Source of the DNA: JAEUOS01 sp964470865
Lineage (GTDB): Bacteria; Pseudomonadota; Gammaproteobacteria; Burkholderiales; JAEUOS01
Reading direction: 5' to 3'
Assembly (NCBI GenBank): GCA_964470865.1
Contig: CAYYFR010000145.1
Span: 1-14,983 of the forward strand
Length of the DNA: 14,983 bases
In this document: positions 6,969-14,094 of the stretch, piece by piece
Layout of the letters: each line of letters starts with the position of its first letter
Position numbering within the stretch: position 1 is the stretch's first letter
Made by a program: the position numbers and the translations under genes
Notes under the pieces: model-generated
The model's database searches: none
The model's input: only the letters and a program-made list of their open reading frames with translations
Told to the model about the DNA's origin: nothing

Positions 6969-7375
6969 ATGGCTGAAAAATTCACTGCCTGGGATGTCGC
7001 GGATCATCTTGTATCCGACATCGATGTCGCCGCCTATCTGGATGCCTGCATCATTGGCGATCCTGGCGACGGCAGCTTGGTCTGCGCCGCGCTGGGCGAC
7101 ATCGCCAGGGCGCGTGGCATGTCGCAACTCGCACGCGATACCGGAATCAGTCGCGAAGGTCTTTACAAGGCGCTTTCGAGCAATGGCAACCCTGAATTCG
7201 CTACCGTGCTAAGAAAACGCTGAACAAGTCCCTGGAATGCGGATTCTCGAACGAAAAACCTTTTCGATTCAACATCTTGAAAGAGCGACTTTCTCGACCT
7301 ACGGACTTGTTCAGTGTTTCCCTAAAGGTGGCGCGGGCCCTGGGCGTGCGGCTACAAGCGGTACCGGCCGCGTAG
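6969..7375 (+). pseudogene. Orphan HigA-like (addiction-module) antitoxin gene interrupted by a MITE
   Basis: Residues 1-81, read from ATG 6969, match the small addiction-module antidote family: an N-terminal DVADHLVSDIDVAAYLDACI region, then ALGDIARARGMSQLARDTGI and SREGLYKALSSNGNPEFATVL, which is the helix-turn-helix core. Today the frame runs into the inserted element and stops after RKR at 7223 (84 residues). The missing end, KVARALGVRLQAVPAA, resumes immediately after the right target duplication (7326-7375, TAG stop); deleting the 113 inserted bases restores a 97-residue protein of normal family length. The C-terminal helix-packing segment is therefore lost, although most of the DNA-binding core remains. 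Family members normally follow a RelE/ParE-like toxin gene; the 69 bases upstream (6900-6968) hold none, so this is a solitary antitoxin. Start choice is by homology; the ribosome site (GGGAAG, about 6955) is weak. Confidence 0.85.
7213..7321. mobile_element. 109-bp IS5-type MITE with terminal inverted repeats and CTAA target duplication
   Basis: The left end GAAAACGCTGAACAAGTCC (7213-7231) and the right end GGACTTGTTCAGTGTTTCC (7303-7321) are inverted repeats matching at 17 of 19 positions, with the inner 12 bases identical. CTAA flanks both sides (7209-7212 and 7322-7325). A four-base duplication of YTAR form is the known signature of IS5-group transposition, and ends with a TGAACAAG core are common among IS5-family elements. 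The inside codes for nothing; it holds small hairpins (CGAAAA/TTTTCG near 7252-7266 and GAAAG/CTTTC at 7279-7293). It is therefore a non-autonomous element mobilised by a transposase encoded elsewhere. Excising element plus one CTAA restores the antitoxin frame exactly, which strongly supports these boundaries. Confidence 0.85.
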
Positions 7376-7398
7376 CGTACGCTTAGCAGCGGCGGCGC

Positions 7399-8373
7399 CT
7401 ACTCAGCCTTGATATTGGCGTCCTTCACCACCTTTTGCCAGCGCGCCGATTCGGCGCGAATGATCGCCGCGAGTTCCTCAGGCCGGTTGCCAACCGCCTC
7501 GGCACCGAGCGCTGCCAGCTTCTCGCGTACGTCGGCCAGGCGCAGGATGCGCGCGCACTCCGCCTGAAGTTTCGCGATCACCTCAGCCGGCGTGCCGGCC
7601 GGTGCCATCAGCGCATACCATGACACCGCCTCGAAGCCGGGCAGGCTCTGTTCGGCCACCGTGGGCAGTGCCGGCAGCACTGCCGAGCGTTTCAGGCTTG
7701 CCACGCCGAGGGCGCGCAGCTTGCCCGCGCGGATGTGCGGCAGGGCCGAAGACATCTGGCTGAACATCATGCTGATCTGGCCGCCCAGCAAATCATTCAA
7801 GGCCGGGCCGGTGCCCTTGTAGGCAATGTGAATCATGTCGGTGCCGGTCTGCCCCTTGAGGAGTTCGCCGGCGACATGCGCCTGGCTGCCGGCACCGGGC
7901 GACGCGAACGACAGGCTGCCCGGTCTGCTGCGCGCCAGCGCCACCAGTTCCTGCAGGTTGTTGGCAGCGATGCCGGGATTGACCACCAGAACGTTTTCGA
8001 CGCTGGCCAACTGGGTCACCGGCGCCAGGTCGCGCATCACATCGTAGGGCAGCGGGCCCAGGTGCGGATTGACCGTCAGGTTGCCGGTGGGCGCGAGCAA
8101 CAGGGTGTAGCCGTCGGGCGCGGCCTTGGCACCGAGATCCATGCCGAGGTTGCCGCCGGCGCCGGGCTTGTTGTCGGCCAGCACGGACTGGCCCCAGCTT
8201 TCCTGGAGTTTCTGGCCGAGCGTGCGTGCCAGCAGGTCAGCCGGGCCGCCCGGTGCGAACGGCACGATGATGCGGATCGGTTTGTTCGGGTAGGCCTGGG
8301 CCGCCGCAGGCAGCGCATTGGCCAAACCAAGTGCTGCGCCCAGAGCGATACCGATTCGATGCAATTTTTTCAT
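7399..8373 (-). CDS. Bug/TctC-family periplasmic solute-binding protein (second copy)
   Basis: A 324-residue Bug receptor. From ATG 8373 it opens with MKKLHRIG, a hydrophobic core and a cleavage site near ALPAAAQ-A, then IRIIVPFAPGGPADLLARTL, KPGAGGNLGMDLG and APDGYTLLLAPTGN, the expected ligand-loop and strand landmarks. GGGA lies a few bases upstream. Another in-frame ATG at 8400 would overlap the upstream gene's stop by eight bases but would add nine polar residues in front of the signal peptide, so 8373 is preferred. The gene follows the cyclodeaminase-like gene with 19 bases between them, so the two are probably one transcript. As with the first Bug gene, no TctA/TctB is nearby. It is clearly diverged from the first Bug protein, so this is not a recent duplication. 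Ligand unknown, plausibly a carboxylate or amino acid handled by its partner enzyme. Confidence 0.9.
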   Translation of the reverse strand: MKKLHRIGIALGAALGLANALPAAAQAYPNKPIRIIVPFAPGGPADLLARTLGQKLQESWGQSVLADNKPGAGGNLGMDLGAKAAPDGYTLLLAPTGNLTVNPHLGPLPYDVMRDLAPVTQLASVENVLVVNPGIAANNLQELVALARSRPGSLSFASPGAGSQAHVAGELLKGQTGTDMIHIAYKGTGPALNDLLGGQISMMFSQMSSALPHIRAGKLRALGVASLKRSAVLPALPTVAEQSLPGFEAVSWYALMAPAGTPAEVIAKLQAECARILRLADVREKLAALGAEAVGNRPEELAAIIRAESARWQKVVKDANIKAE

Positions 8374-8392
8374 GTTGATCCCGTAGTCGATG

Positions 8393-9397
8393 TCAGGCAT
8401 AACGCAGGCGCTGGCCGATGCAAAGCTTCCTGGCCTTTTCCAGCACCGCGTGGCCCAGCGCGATGTCCGATAGCGACAGCCCGCGATGCCAGAACAGGAT
8501 GGTTTCATCGTCGCGTTCGCGCCCCGGCTTGGCGCCTGCCACGATCTCGCCCAGTTCGGCATGCAGCGTGGCCTCCGACAGCAGGCCGGCATCGACATGG
8601 GCGCGCAGCGCGCCATACGGGCCGCAGCGCGCCTGGCCCCAATCGTCCATCACCATCTTGCTCATGATGGAGGTAAGTGACAGTTCGACCGCACTCATGG
8701 TGCCGTAGGGCACCACCAGCGCGCCGGGCTTGATCCATTCGGTCTTGAGCAGCGGCGCCGGCGCCTCCAGGCGCGAAGCCTCGACCACGATGTCGGCTCC
8801 GCGCACGCAGGACTCCCAGTCGGCGCTGACGATCACCGGTTTGCCGAGATCCTCAGACAGGCGCGCGCCGAAGGCATCACGCGATTCGGGCCGCCGTGAA
8901 TGCACGCGAATTTCATCGAAGTTGAACAGGCGGTCGAGCAGGCGCACGTTCCAGTAGGCCGTGCCGCGCGCGCCGATGTGACCCAGCACCCGGCTGCCTT
9001 TGCGCGCCAGATGCTTGGCGCCGATCGCCGTTACCGCACCGGTGCGCGCGTCGGTGATCCAGGTGGCGTCGATCACCGCCAGCGGCATGCCGGTGCGCGG
9101 GTCGAACAGGTTGAGCAGCGCCATTTCCGAGGGCAAGCCCTTTTTGTAGTTGTCGACATAGTCGCCGACGATCTTCACCCCGGCCACGCCTAGCGGTGCG
9201 ACATAGCCGCGCAGCACGTTGAAATGGCCGTTGAATGCAGGGTCGGGCGTCAGGTGCATGCGCGGTTCGATCACCGTCTGCTTGCGGCCCTGGGCCAACA
9301 GGCCGGCTTCCACTGCGGCGATGATCTCGTCGTCGCCGAGCGCCAGTTGCGCGATGTCGGGGCCGTTGATGTAGTGCAGGTGGATTTCGTTGGGCAT
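8393..9397 (-). CDS. Ornithine cyclodeaminase / mu-crystallin family protein
   Basis: A 334-residue NAD(P)-dependent protein of the ornithine cyclodeaminase/mu-crystallin family, members of which act as cyclodeaminases, imine reductases or amino-acid dehydrogenases. Visible landmarks: Lys75 in GVKIVGDYVDNYKKGLPS (73-90), the LNLFDPRTGMPLAVIDATWI block followed by TDARTGAVTA (115-124), and a Rossmann fold from about 137 whose glycine loop reads GHIGARG (139-145), less regular than the usual GxGxxA/G. IRVHSRRPESRDAF (163-176) is the typical end of the second strand, and KPGALVVPYG (223-232) leads to the D-D-x-x-Q element at about 251-255. ATG 9397 starts at the family's usual N-terminus; in-frame ATGs further upstream add unrelated residues. 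No good Shine-Dalgarno is seen. It likely forms an operon with the Bug gene downstream and is divergent from the GST gene. The substrate cannot be named; true ornithine cyclodeaminase activity is uncertain. Confidence 0.82.
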   Translation of the reverse strand: MPNEIHLHYINGPDIAQLALGDDEIIAAVEAGLLAQGRKQTVIEPRMHLTPDPAFNGHFNVLRGYVAPLGVAGVKIVGDYVDNYKKGLPSEMALLNLFDPRTGMPLAVIDATWITDARTGAVTAIGAKHLARKGSRVLGHIGARGTAYWNVRLLDRLFNFDEIRVHSRRPESRDAFGARLSEDLGKPVIVSADWESCVRGADIVVEASRLEAPAPLLKTEWIKPGALVVPYGTMSAVELSLTSIMSKMVMDDWGQARCGPYGALRAHVDAGLLSEATLHAELGEIVAGAKPGRERDDETILFWHRGLSLSDIALGHAVLEKARKLCIGQRLRYA

Positions 9398-9485
9398 GTC
9401 GTTGGGTCTGCTGGCGGGCTTTGAATATATCATCGGGCCTGGCGCCGCTCTGCCCGGCGCTGCAAACCAGTCTACCGCGAGACAG
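9398..9485. promoter_or_regulatory. Divergent promoter region between cyclodeaminase-like gene and GST gene
   Basis: These 88 bases separate two diverging genes and must hold both promoters unless either gene is leaderless. The only AT-rich patch is at about 9420-9433; on the minus strand it reads TATATT (complement of 9424-9429), a good -10 box for the cyclodeaminase-Bug operon, but no convincing -35 box lies at the right distance. No palindrome comparable to that at 2832 is seen. Confidence 0.3.
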
Positions 9486-10169
9486 ATGATCACCGTTCAC
9501 CACCTCAACAACTCGCGTTCGCAGCGCGTGCTGTGGCTGCTTGAAGAGCTTGGACTCGAATACCAGGTCAAGCGCTACCAGCGCGACGCCAAGAGCATGT
9601 TGGCGCCACTGGAACTGAAGGCGGTACATCCCCTGGGCAAGTCGCCTGTGATCACCGATGGTGGAGCGACGGTGGCCGAATCCGGGGCGATTGTCGAATA
9701 CCTGCTCGACGCCTACGGCGCGCGCCAGGCGGGGCCTGAGCTGCGGCCCGCGCCTGGCACGCCAGCGCGCCTGCGCTTCACCTACTGGCTGCATTACGCC
9801 GAAGGCTCGGCCATGACACCCTTGCTGCTGGCGCTGGTGTTCGGCAGGGTGGCTACCGCGCCGATGCCGTTTTTCGTCAAGCCGGTGGCGCGGGCGATCG
9901 CGGCGGGTGCCATGAAATCGTTCGTCTTGCCACAGATCGACCTGCACCTTGATTACATGGAGGCCGAACTGGCGCAAAGCCCCTGGTTCGCCGGGTCCGA
10001 ATTCACTGCTGCCGACGTTCAGATGAGCTTTCCGCTGGAGGCGGCGCGGGCGCGCGGCGGACTGGACGCGCGGCGACCGCGCCTGATGGCCTTTCTGGAG
10101 GCGGTGCAGGCACGTCCGGCCTACCAGCGCGCGCTGGCGGCGGGCGGGCCTTACGACCTGCTGCATTGA
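9486..10169 (+). CDS. Glutathione S-transferase family protein
   Basis: A 227-residue cytosolic GST-like protein. Residues 1-76 form the thioredoxin-fold domain: MITVHHLNNSRSQRVLWLLE carries the Ser-rich active-site turn (Asn9, Ser10, Arg11, Ser12), PLGKSPVI supplies the cis-proline (Pro54), and Glu65-Ser66 in AESGAIVEYL are the usual glutathione gamma-glutamyl contacts. The rest is the all-helical domain, with the N-capping FTAADVQMSFPLE segment near residues 177-189. Such proteins conjugate or reduce electrophilic compounds with glutathione; bacterial ones also serve in aromatic degradation and stress. ATG 9486 matches the family N-terminus; the frame is open upstream but without homology. 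The gene ends 10 bases before the diguanylate cyclase start, so they may be co-transcribed without an obvious functional link. Specific substrate unknown. Confidence 0.88.
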   Translation: MITVHHLNNSRSQRVLWLLEELGLEYQVKRYQRDAKSMLAPLELKAVHPLGKSPVITDGGATVAESGAIVEYLLDAYGARQAGPELRPAPGTPARLRFTYWLHYAEGSAMTPLLLALVFGRVATAPMPFFVKPVARAIAAGAMKSFVLPQIDLHLDYMEAELAQSPWFAGSEFTAADVQMSFPLEAARARGGLDARRPRLMAFLEAVQARPAYQRALAAGGPYDLLH

Positions 10170-10179
10170 CCCGCGCGTG

Positions 10180-11316
10180 ATGTCGAGCGCCGGCAAGCCC
10201 CTCGACAAACTGGTGCAGTTGCAGCAGCGCGAACGCCGGCGCATTCTGGCGCTGGCGTCCGCCAGTTACGGCATCGATTGCCTGTGGATGGCCTGGCTGT
10301 GGCGCTTGCAGGTGGTGCCTGCGGCGCTGCCGTTGGTCTACGCGGCGGCCGCCGGCCTGGCGTCCTGCATGTTCCATCTGCTCCTCGCGCGCGACTGGAA
10401 CCTGCGCCTGCGTGATCCCTCGATGACGGTGATGCAGACCGGCTTCGCCTATGCGCTGCTGGTGGCCGGGCTGCTGCTGGCGCCGCAGGCGGGCGGGCTG
10501 TTGCTCCTGACAATGTTCATCGTCGCGGCCTTCTCGGCCCTGGCGATGACGCTGCGCCAGTTCGTCCTGGCCTGGCTGCTGGTGAGCGCGGCGATCGCGC
10601 TTGCGATCTTCAGGTTCGGCGGCGGTATCGCAATGCCTGCCGCCACACCGCAGCAGGTCGTCGTGTCCTGGCTGGTGTTCGTCTCGGTGTTCGGCCGGGT
10701 GGTCCTGCTGTCGCTGCGCATCGGCTCGCTGCGCGACCAGTTGATCGAGCGCAACCACGCCTTGCGCGACTCCCTGGAACGCATCGAGCGCCTGGCCAGC
10801 GTCGACGACCTGACCCAGGCATGGAACCGGCGCGCCATCGGCCGCATGATCGACGAGGAAGGGCAGCGCGCCGCGCGCTCCGGCGCACCCTTTTGCATGG
10901 TGATGTTCGATCTCGACCATTTCAAGGCGGTCAACGACCGTTGCGGGCATCAGGTCGGGGATGCGGTGCTGCGGCGCTTCGCGACGATCACCTTGGCCGC
11001 GCTGCGCGCGACCGATCGCCTGGGGCGCTGGGGCGGCGAGGAATTTCTGCTGCTGCTGCCGGCCACCCGGCAGGACGGCGGGCTGGTGATTGCCGAGCGG
11101 GTGCGCGCCGCGGTGGAAGTGGAGCCCTGGGAACTGCTGGCGCCCGAACTGCGGGTGACGGTTTCCGGCGGTATCGCCGAATCCCTGGCGGAGCAGGCCG
11201 CCGACGCGCATATCGCGCGCTGCGACGTGGCGCTGTACATGGCCAAGAACGGCGGGCGCAACCGGATTGTCGTGCACCCGCCCATTGGTGGCGCGCCCGC
11301 CGTCAGGCCGGCCTGA
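10180..11316 (+). CDS. Membrane-anchored diguanylate cyclase (GGEEF)
   Basis: A 378-residue protein with an N-terminal membrane region and a C-terminal GGDEF domain that makes cyclic di-GMP from two GTP. Hydrophobic segments lie at roughly 28-44, 47-70, 87-104, 107-125, 128-146 and 160-178, giving five or six membrane spans, with no recognisable named sensor domain. A short coiled linker (about 181-206) leads to SVDDLTQAWNRRAIG. The metal- and GTP-binding FDLDHFKAVND is at 243-253 and the active site RWGGEEFL at 283-290. RATD at 276-279 lies five residues before GGEEF, the spacing of the product-inhibition I-site, so the enzyme should be active and feedback-inhibited. SGGIAES and DVALYMAKNGGRNRI complete the domain. 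GTG 10177 directly precedes the ATG used here and could also serve; no strong ribosome site is visible. The signal it senses is unknown. Confidence 0.92.
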   Translation: MSSAGKPLDKLVQLQQRERRRILALASASYGIDCLWMAWLWRLQVVPAALPLVYAAAAGLASCMFHLLLARDWNLRLRDPSMTVMQTGFAYALLVAGLLLAPQAGGLLLLTMFIVAAFSALAMTLRQFVLAWLLVSAAIALAIFRFGGGIAMPAATPQQVVVSWLVFVSVFGRVVLLSLRIGSLRDQLIERNHALRDSLERIERLASVDDLTQAWNRRAIGRMIDEEGQRAARSGAPFCMVMFDLDHFKAVNDRCGHQVGDAVLRRFATITLAALRATDRLGRWGGEEFLLLLPATRQDGGLVIAERVRAAVEVEPWELLAPELRVTVSGGIAESLAEQAADAHIARCDVALYMAKNGGRNRIVVHPPIGGAPAVRPA

Positions 11317-11609
11317 GGTGCACGACGGCTGCGCCGGGCCGACCTTGCCGGTCTTGCCCCAGGCGACTTGCTTTTTGTNNNNNNNNNNNNNNNNNNNNNN
11401 NNNNNNNNNNNNNNNNNNNNNNNNNNNNNNNNNNNNNNNNNNNNNNNNNNNNNNNNNNNNNNNNNNNNNNNNNNNNNNGCGCGGCGCGATCTACGCATTT
11501 GAGTCAGGAACTTCCGCGGCTGCGATCGCCTGACGACTGCAAATCCGTTGCTTCTCTGCGCCAGCCACCGGCGCCTGTTGGTGTACGCTACGGGCCATGG
11601 AGGCGTCAC
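11317..11609. other. Region between cyclase and DUF4124 gene, interrupted by the assembly gap
   Basis: Apart from the run of N, 62 bases on the left and 131 on the right are readable. No complete gene, RNA gene or clear terminator is visible. To the right of the gap one frame stays open up to a stop at 11531-11533 (ending GTSAAAIA), which could be the tail of a gene lost in the gap, but the stretch is too short to assign. GGAGG at 11599-11603 serves the next gene. Confidence 0.5.
11379..11478. other. Assembly gap, exactly 100 N
   Basis: A run of precisely 100 undetermined bases is the usual placeholder for a scaffold join of unknown length. The diguanylate cyclase side and the DUF4124/ATPase side should not be treated as proven neighbours at this distance. 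Confidence 0.98.
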
Positions 11610-12065
11610 ATGCGTTACCTCGCAATGGTGTTCTTGTCTACGTTGTTTGTGCCGCTCGTGGCCGGCGCTCAGGTCTACAAATGGGTTGATGCCAACGGGG
11701 TGACCCACTATGGCGAGCGGCCGCCCGAAAAAAGCAAATCGAAAGAGGTGCGTTTGCGTGAAGCAACGCCACGCTCGTCGAACGAGGCGGCGGGTTCCTC
11801 AGGCTATGCCGCGACCCTGAAGGATCGCGAGCTTGAGTTCCGCAAGCGCCAGACCCTGCGCGAGCGCGACGAAACCCGGCTGGCGGAAGAAAAAGTGCAG
11901 CGCGACCAGGATTGCCGGGTGGCGCGGGCCGAGATGGCCGACTTGCGGGCAACGCGGCGCCTGTATGAGCTCAACGAGCGCGGCGAACGCGTGTTCATGA
12001 GCGACGCACAGCGCGATGTCGAAGTGGCGCGGCGTGAAGCGGAATACAATCGTCGCTGCGGTTAG
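11610..12065 (+). CDS. Secreted DUF4124-domain protein
   Basis: A 151-residue exported protein. GGAGG (11599-11603) lies six bases before the ATG. The signal peptide MRYLAMVFLSTLFVPLVAGA is followed at once by QVYKWVDANGVTHYGERPPE (21-40), the characteristic DUF4124 motif (x-Y-K-W-x-D-x-x-G-x-x-x-Y-x-D/E-x-P-P). The remainder is highly charged and probably helical (about 65-150), rich in Arg and Glu, with RDQDCRVARAEMADLRATRR and a terminal Cys near the end (NRRCG); the two cysteines could form a disulfide in the periplasm. DUF4124 proteins are widespread in beta- and gammaproteobacteria, periplasmic, and of unknown molecular role. It precedes the traffic ATPase by 142 bases; no link between them is established. 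Confidence 0.85.
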   Translation: MRYLAMVFLSTLFVPLVAGAQVYKWVDANGVTHYGERPPEKSKSKEVRLREATPRSSNEAAGSSGYAATLKDRELEFRKRQTLRERDETRLAEEKVQRDQDCRVARAEMADLRATRRLYELNERGERVFMSDAQRDVEVARREAEYNRRCG

Positions 12066-12070
12066 TGACT

Positions 12071-12116
12071 CGCCTGCCTGATGGCGACGCCGCAGGCGCT
12101 CGCCAGACCTCTGGCG
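12071..12116. repeat. Two adjacent hairpins downstream of the DUF4124 gene
   Basis: CGCCTGC (12071-12077) pairs with GCAGGCG (12092-12098), and CGCCAGA (12101-12107) pairs with TCTGGCG (12110-12116) around a two-base loop. Together they start six bases after the DUF4124 stop. There is no T-tract, so they are not a classical intrinsic terminator, but they could stabilise the 3' end of the message or assist termination. The pairing is directly visible; the role is inferred. Confidence 0.45.
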
Positions 12117-12207
12117 GCTACGATCGGCAAACGCGGGCGCAGACGGCCCGGCGCCACCTGACACTGCGGTCGCGCACAAGCCGTACTGCATGAGGGCAGG
12201 GTCCACC

Positions 12208-14031
12208 ATGAATGCACAAGTCGCCAGTGTCGCCGCCGCACCCATAGCGGGCGCGGCGACCTTTCCCACTTACGAGCGCCGCCTGTCGCTGGCCGAACTG
12301 GTCGATACCCTCGCCGCAGAGGGTCATGTGGATCACGCCAGCGCCGACAAGCTCAAGGCCGAATGGCGCCTGCGCAAGGCCGAGCATCACCCGCTGGTGG
12401 TGATCGGCGACCAGAAATGGAAATCGGCTGTCACCGGCAAGCAGATCAGCACGGAATGGCTGAGCGAATGGCTGGCGTCCAAGTGCGGCCTCAAGTACCA
12501 CCACATCGATCCGCTGAGAATCGATTTCACGCGCGTAGGCGAAGCCATGTCGATCGCCTACGCGCAGCGCTTCTCGATCCTGCCGATCGAGCGCAGCACC
12601 AAGGAACTGGTGGTTGCGACTGCCGAGCCCTTTTTGACCGAATGGGTCAAGGAACTCGAACCGATGCTGCGGTTGTCGATTCGCCGCGTGGTGGCCAATC
12701 CGGCCGACATCGCCCGCTATACCGCCGAGTTTTTTGCCCTGGCGCGCTCGATCAAGGGCGCCAACAAGGACGGCAACTTCGAGGCCGGCATCAACAACTT
12801 CGAGCAGTTGCTCGAATTGGGCAAGACCGGCCGCACCATCGATGCCAACGAACAACATGTGGTGCGGGTGGTCGACTGGCTGCTGCAGTACGCCTATGCG
12901 CAGCGTGCCAGCGACATCCACCTGGAGCCGCGGCGCGAGCAGGGGGTGGTGCGCTTTCGCATCGACGGCGTGCTGCACCAGGTGTACCAGGTGCCGCCCT
13001 CTGTATTTGCGGCCATCACCTCGCGCATCAAGATCGTCGGCCGCATGGATGTGGCCGAAAAGCGCCGCCCGCAGGACGGGCGCCTGAAGACCCGCACCGC
13101 GGAGGGTGCCGAAGTCGAATTGCGCCTGTCCACCATGCCCACCGCTTTCGGTGAAAAGCTGGTGATGCGGATTTTCGACCCCGAAGTGCTGGTGCGCGAT
13201 TTCTCGCAACTGGGGTTTTCCGAGCAGGACAGCGAACGCTGGGCCAGCATGACCGCGCGCCCGCACGGCATCATCCTGGTCACCGGGCCTACCGGCTCGG
13301 GCAAGACCACCACGCTTTATTCGACACTGAAGCAACTGGCCACGCCGGAAGTCAATGTCTGCACCATCGAAGACCCGATCGAGATGGTCGAAGCCTCGTT
13401 CAACCAGATGCAGGTGCAGAACAACATCGATCTGTCGTTCGCCGAAGGCCTGCGCTCGCTGATGCGCCAGGACCCCGACATCATCATGGTGGGCGAGATT
13501 CGCGATCTGGAAACCGCGCAGATGGCGATCCAGGCCGCCCTGACCGGGCACCTGGTGCTCTCGACCCTGCACACCAACGACGCGCCGGCGGCGATCACCC
13601 GCCTGCTCGACCTGGGCGTGCCCTCCTACCTGATCAACGCCACCGTGCTGGGAGTGATGGCGCAGCGCCTGGTGCGCACGCTGTGCCCGGCCTGCAAGAC
13701 GCCGGCGACCCTGCGCCACGAAAAATTGTGGGACGAACTGGTCGACCCCTTCACCTCCGACCGGCCCAATCGCGTATACCGCCCGGCCGGCTGCCTCGAA
13801 TGCCGCAACACCGGCTACTCGGGCCGCATGGGCATCTACGAGGTGCTGATGCTATCGTCCGAGGTCAAGCGCCTGATCACTGCCGAAACCGATATCGCCA
13901 AGGTGCGCGCGCAGGCCTACAAGGAAGGCATGAAGCCGCTGCGGGTGTCGGGTGCGCTCAAGATTGCGCTGGGGCTCACCACCTTCGACGAGGTGATGCG
14001 GGTGGCGCCGCCGGCGGGGGCGGATTCGTGA
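12208..14031 (+). CDS. PilB/GspE-family type II/IV secretion traffic ATPase
   Basis: A 607-residue cytoplasmic hexameric ATPase of the GspE/PulE/PilB family, which powers assembly of type IV pilus or type II secretion pseudopilus fibres. ATG 12208 has AGGG six bases upstream; the in-frame ATG at 12190 has none. Residues about 20-190 form an N-terminal GspE/PilB adaptor region (LSLAELVDTLAAEGHV, later SIAYAQRFSILPIERSTKEL). The N2 domain follows with DWLLQYAYAQRASDIHLEPR and FRIDGVLHQVYQVP. Walker A is GPTGSGKT (360-367, Lys366), the Asp box is around TIEDPIEMVE, Walker B is DPDIIMVGE (422-430, Glu430), and the His box is STLHTNDAPAA. Four cysteines at 493, 496, 529 and 532 form the CxxC-x32-CxxC zinc motif of assembly (not retraction) ATPases. 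No pilin, platform (PilC/GspF) or secretin gene is within reach, so it is a stand-alone copy here; which machine it serves is open. Confidence 0.92.
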   Translation: MNAQVASVAAAPIAGAATFPTYERRLSLAELVDTLAAEGHVDHASADKLKAEWRLRKAEHHPLVVIGDQKWKSAVTGKQISTEWLSEWLASKCGLKYHHIDPLRIDFTRVGEAMSIAYAQRFSILPIERSTKELVVATAEPFLTEWVKELEPMLRLSIRRVVANPADIARYTAEFFALARSIKGANKDGNFEAGINNFEQLLELGKTGRTIDANEQHVVRVVDWLLQYAYAQRASDIHLEPRREQGVVRFRIDGVLHQVYQVPPSVFAAITSRIKIVGRMDVAEKRRPQDGRLKTRTAEGAEVELRLSTMPTAFGEKLVMRIFDPEVLVRDFSQLGFSEQDSERWASMTARPHGIILVTGPTGSGKTTTLYSTLKQLATPEVNVCTIEDPIEMVEASFNQMQVQNNIDLSFAEGLRSLMRQDPDIIMVGEIRDLETAQMAIQAALTGHLVLSTLHTNDAPAAITRLLDLGVPSYLINATVLGVMAQRLVRTLCPACKTPATLRHEKLWDELVDPFTSDRPNRVYRPAGCLECRNTGYSGRMGIYEVLMLSSEVKRLITAETDIAKVRAQAYKEGMKPLRVSGALKIALGLTTFDEVMRVAPPAGADS

Positions 14032-14094
14032 ACCGACAGCGCGCGGCCCGCGATATGTCGTAATCCGGCGTCCGGTGAGTTCGGCCGGGCGCAG

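Noticed and set aside
7213..7321. The 109-bp element as a transcription terminator or REP-type repeat
   Set aside because: Exact CTAA duplications and restoration of the antitoxin frame on removal show a transposition product instead.
8374..8616. N-terminal extension of the second Bug protein
   Set aside because: The extension is antisense-style shadow of the cyclodeaminase-like gene and would bury the signal peptide.
10003..11277. A 424-residue minus-strand open frame opposite the diguanylate cyclase
   Set aside because: Gln/His/Arg-rich shadow frame with no recognisable domain; the plus strand has an intact GGEEF protein.
12118..13719. A 533-residue open frame on the minus strand opposite the traffic ATPase
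   Set aside because: It is antisense to a gene with complete catalytic motifs, and its composition (His, Gln, Arg and Gly rich) is the usual shadow in high-GC DNA.
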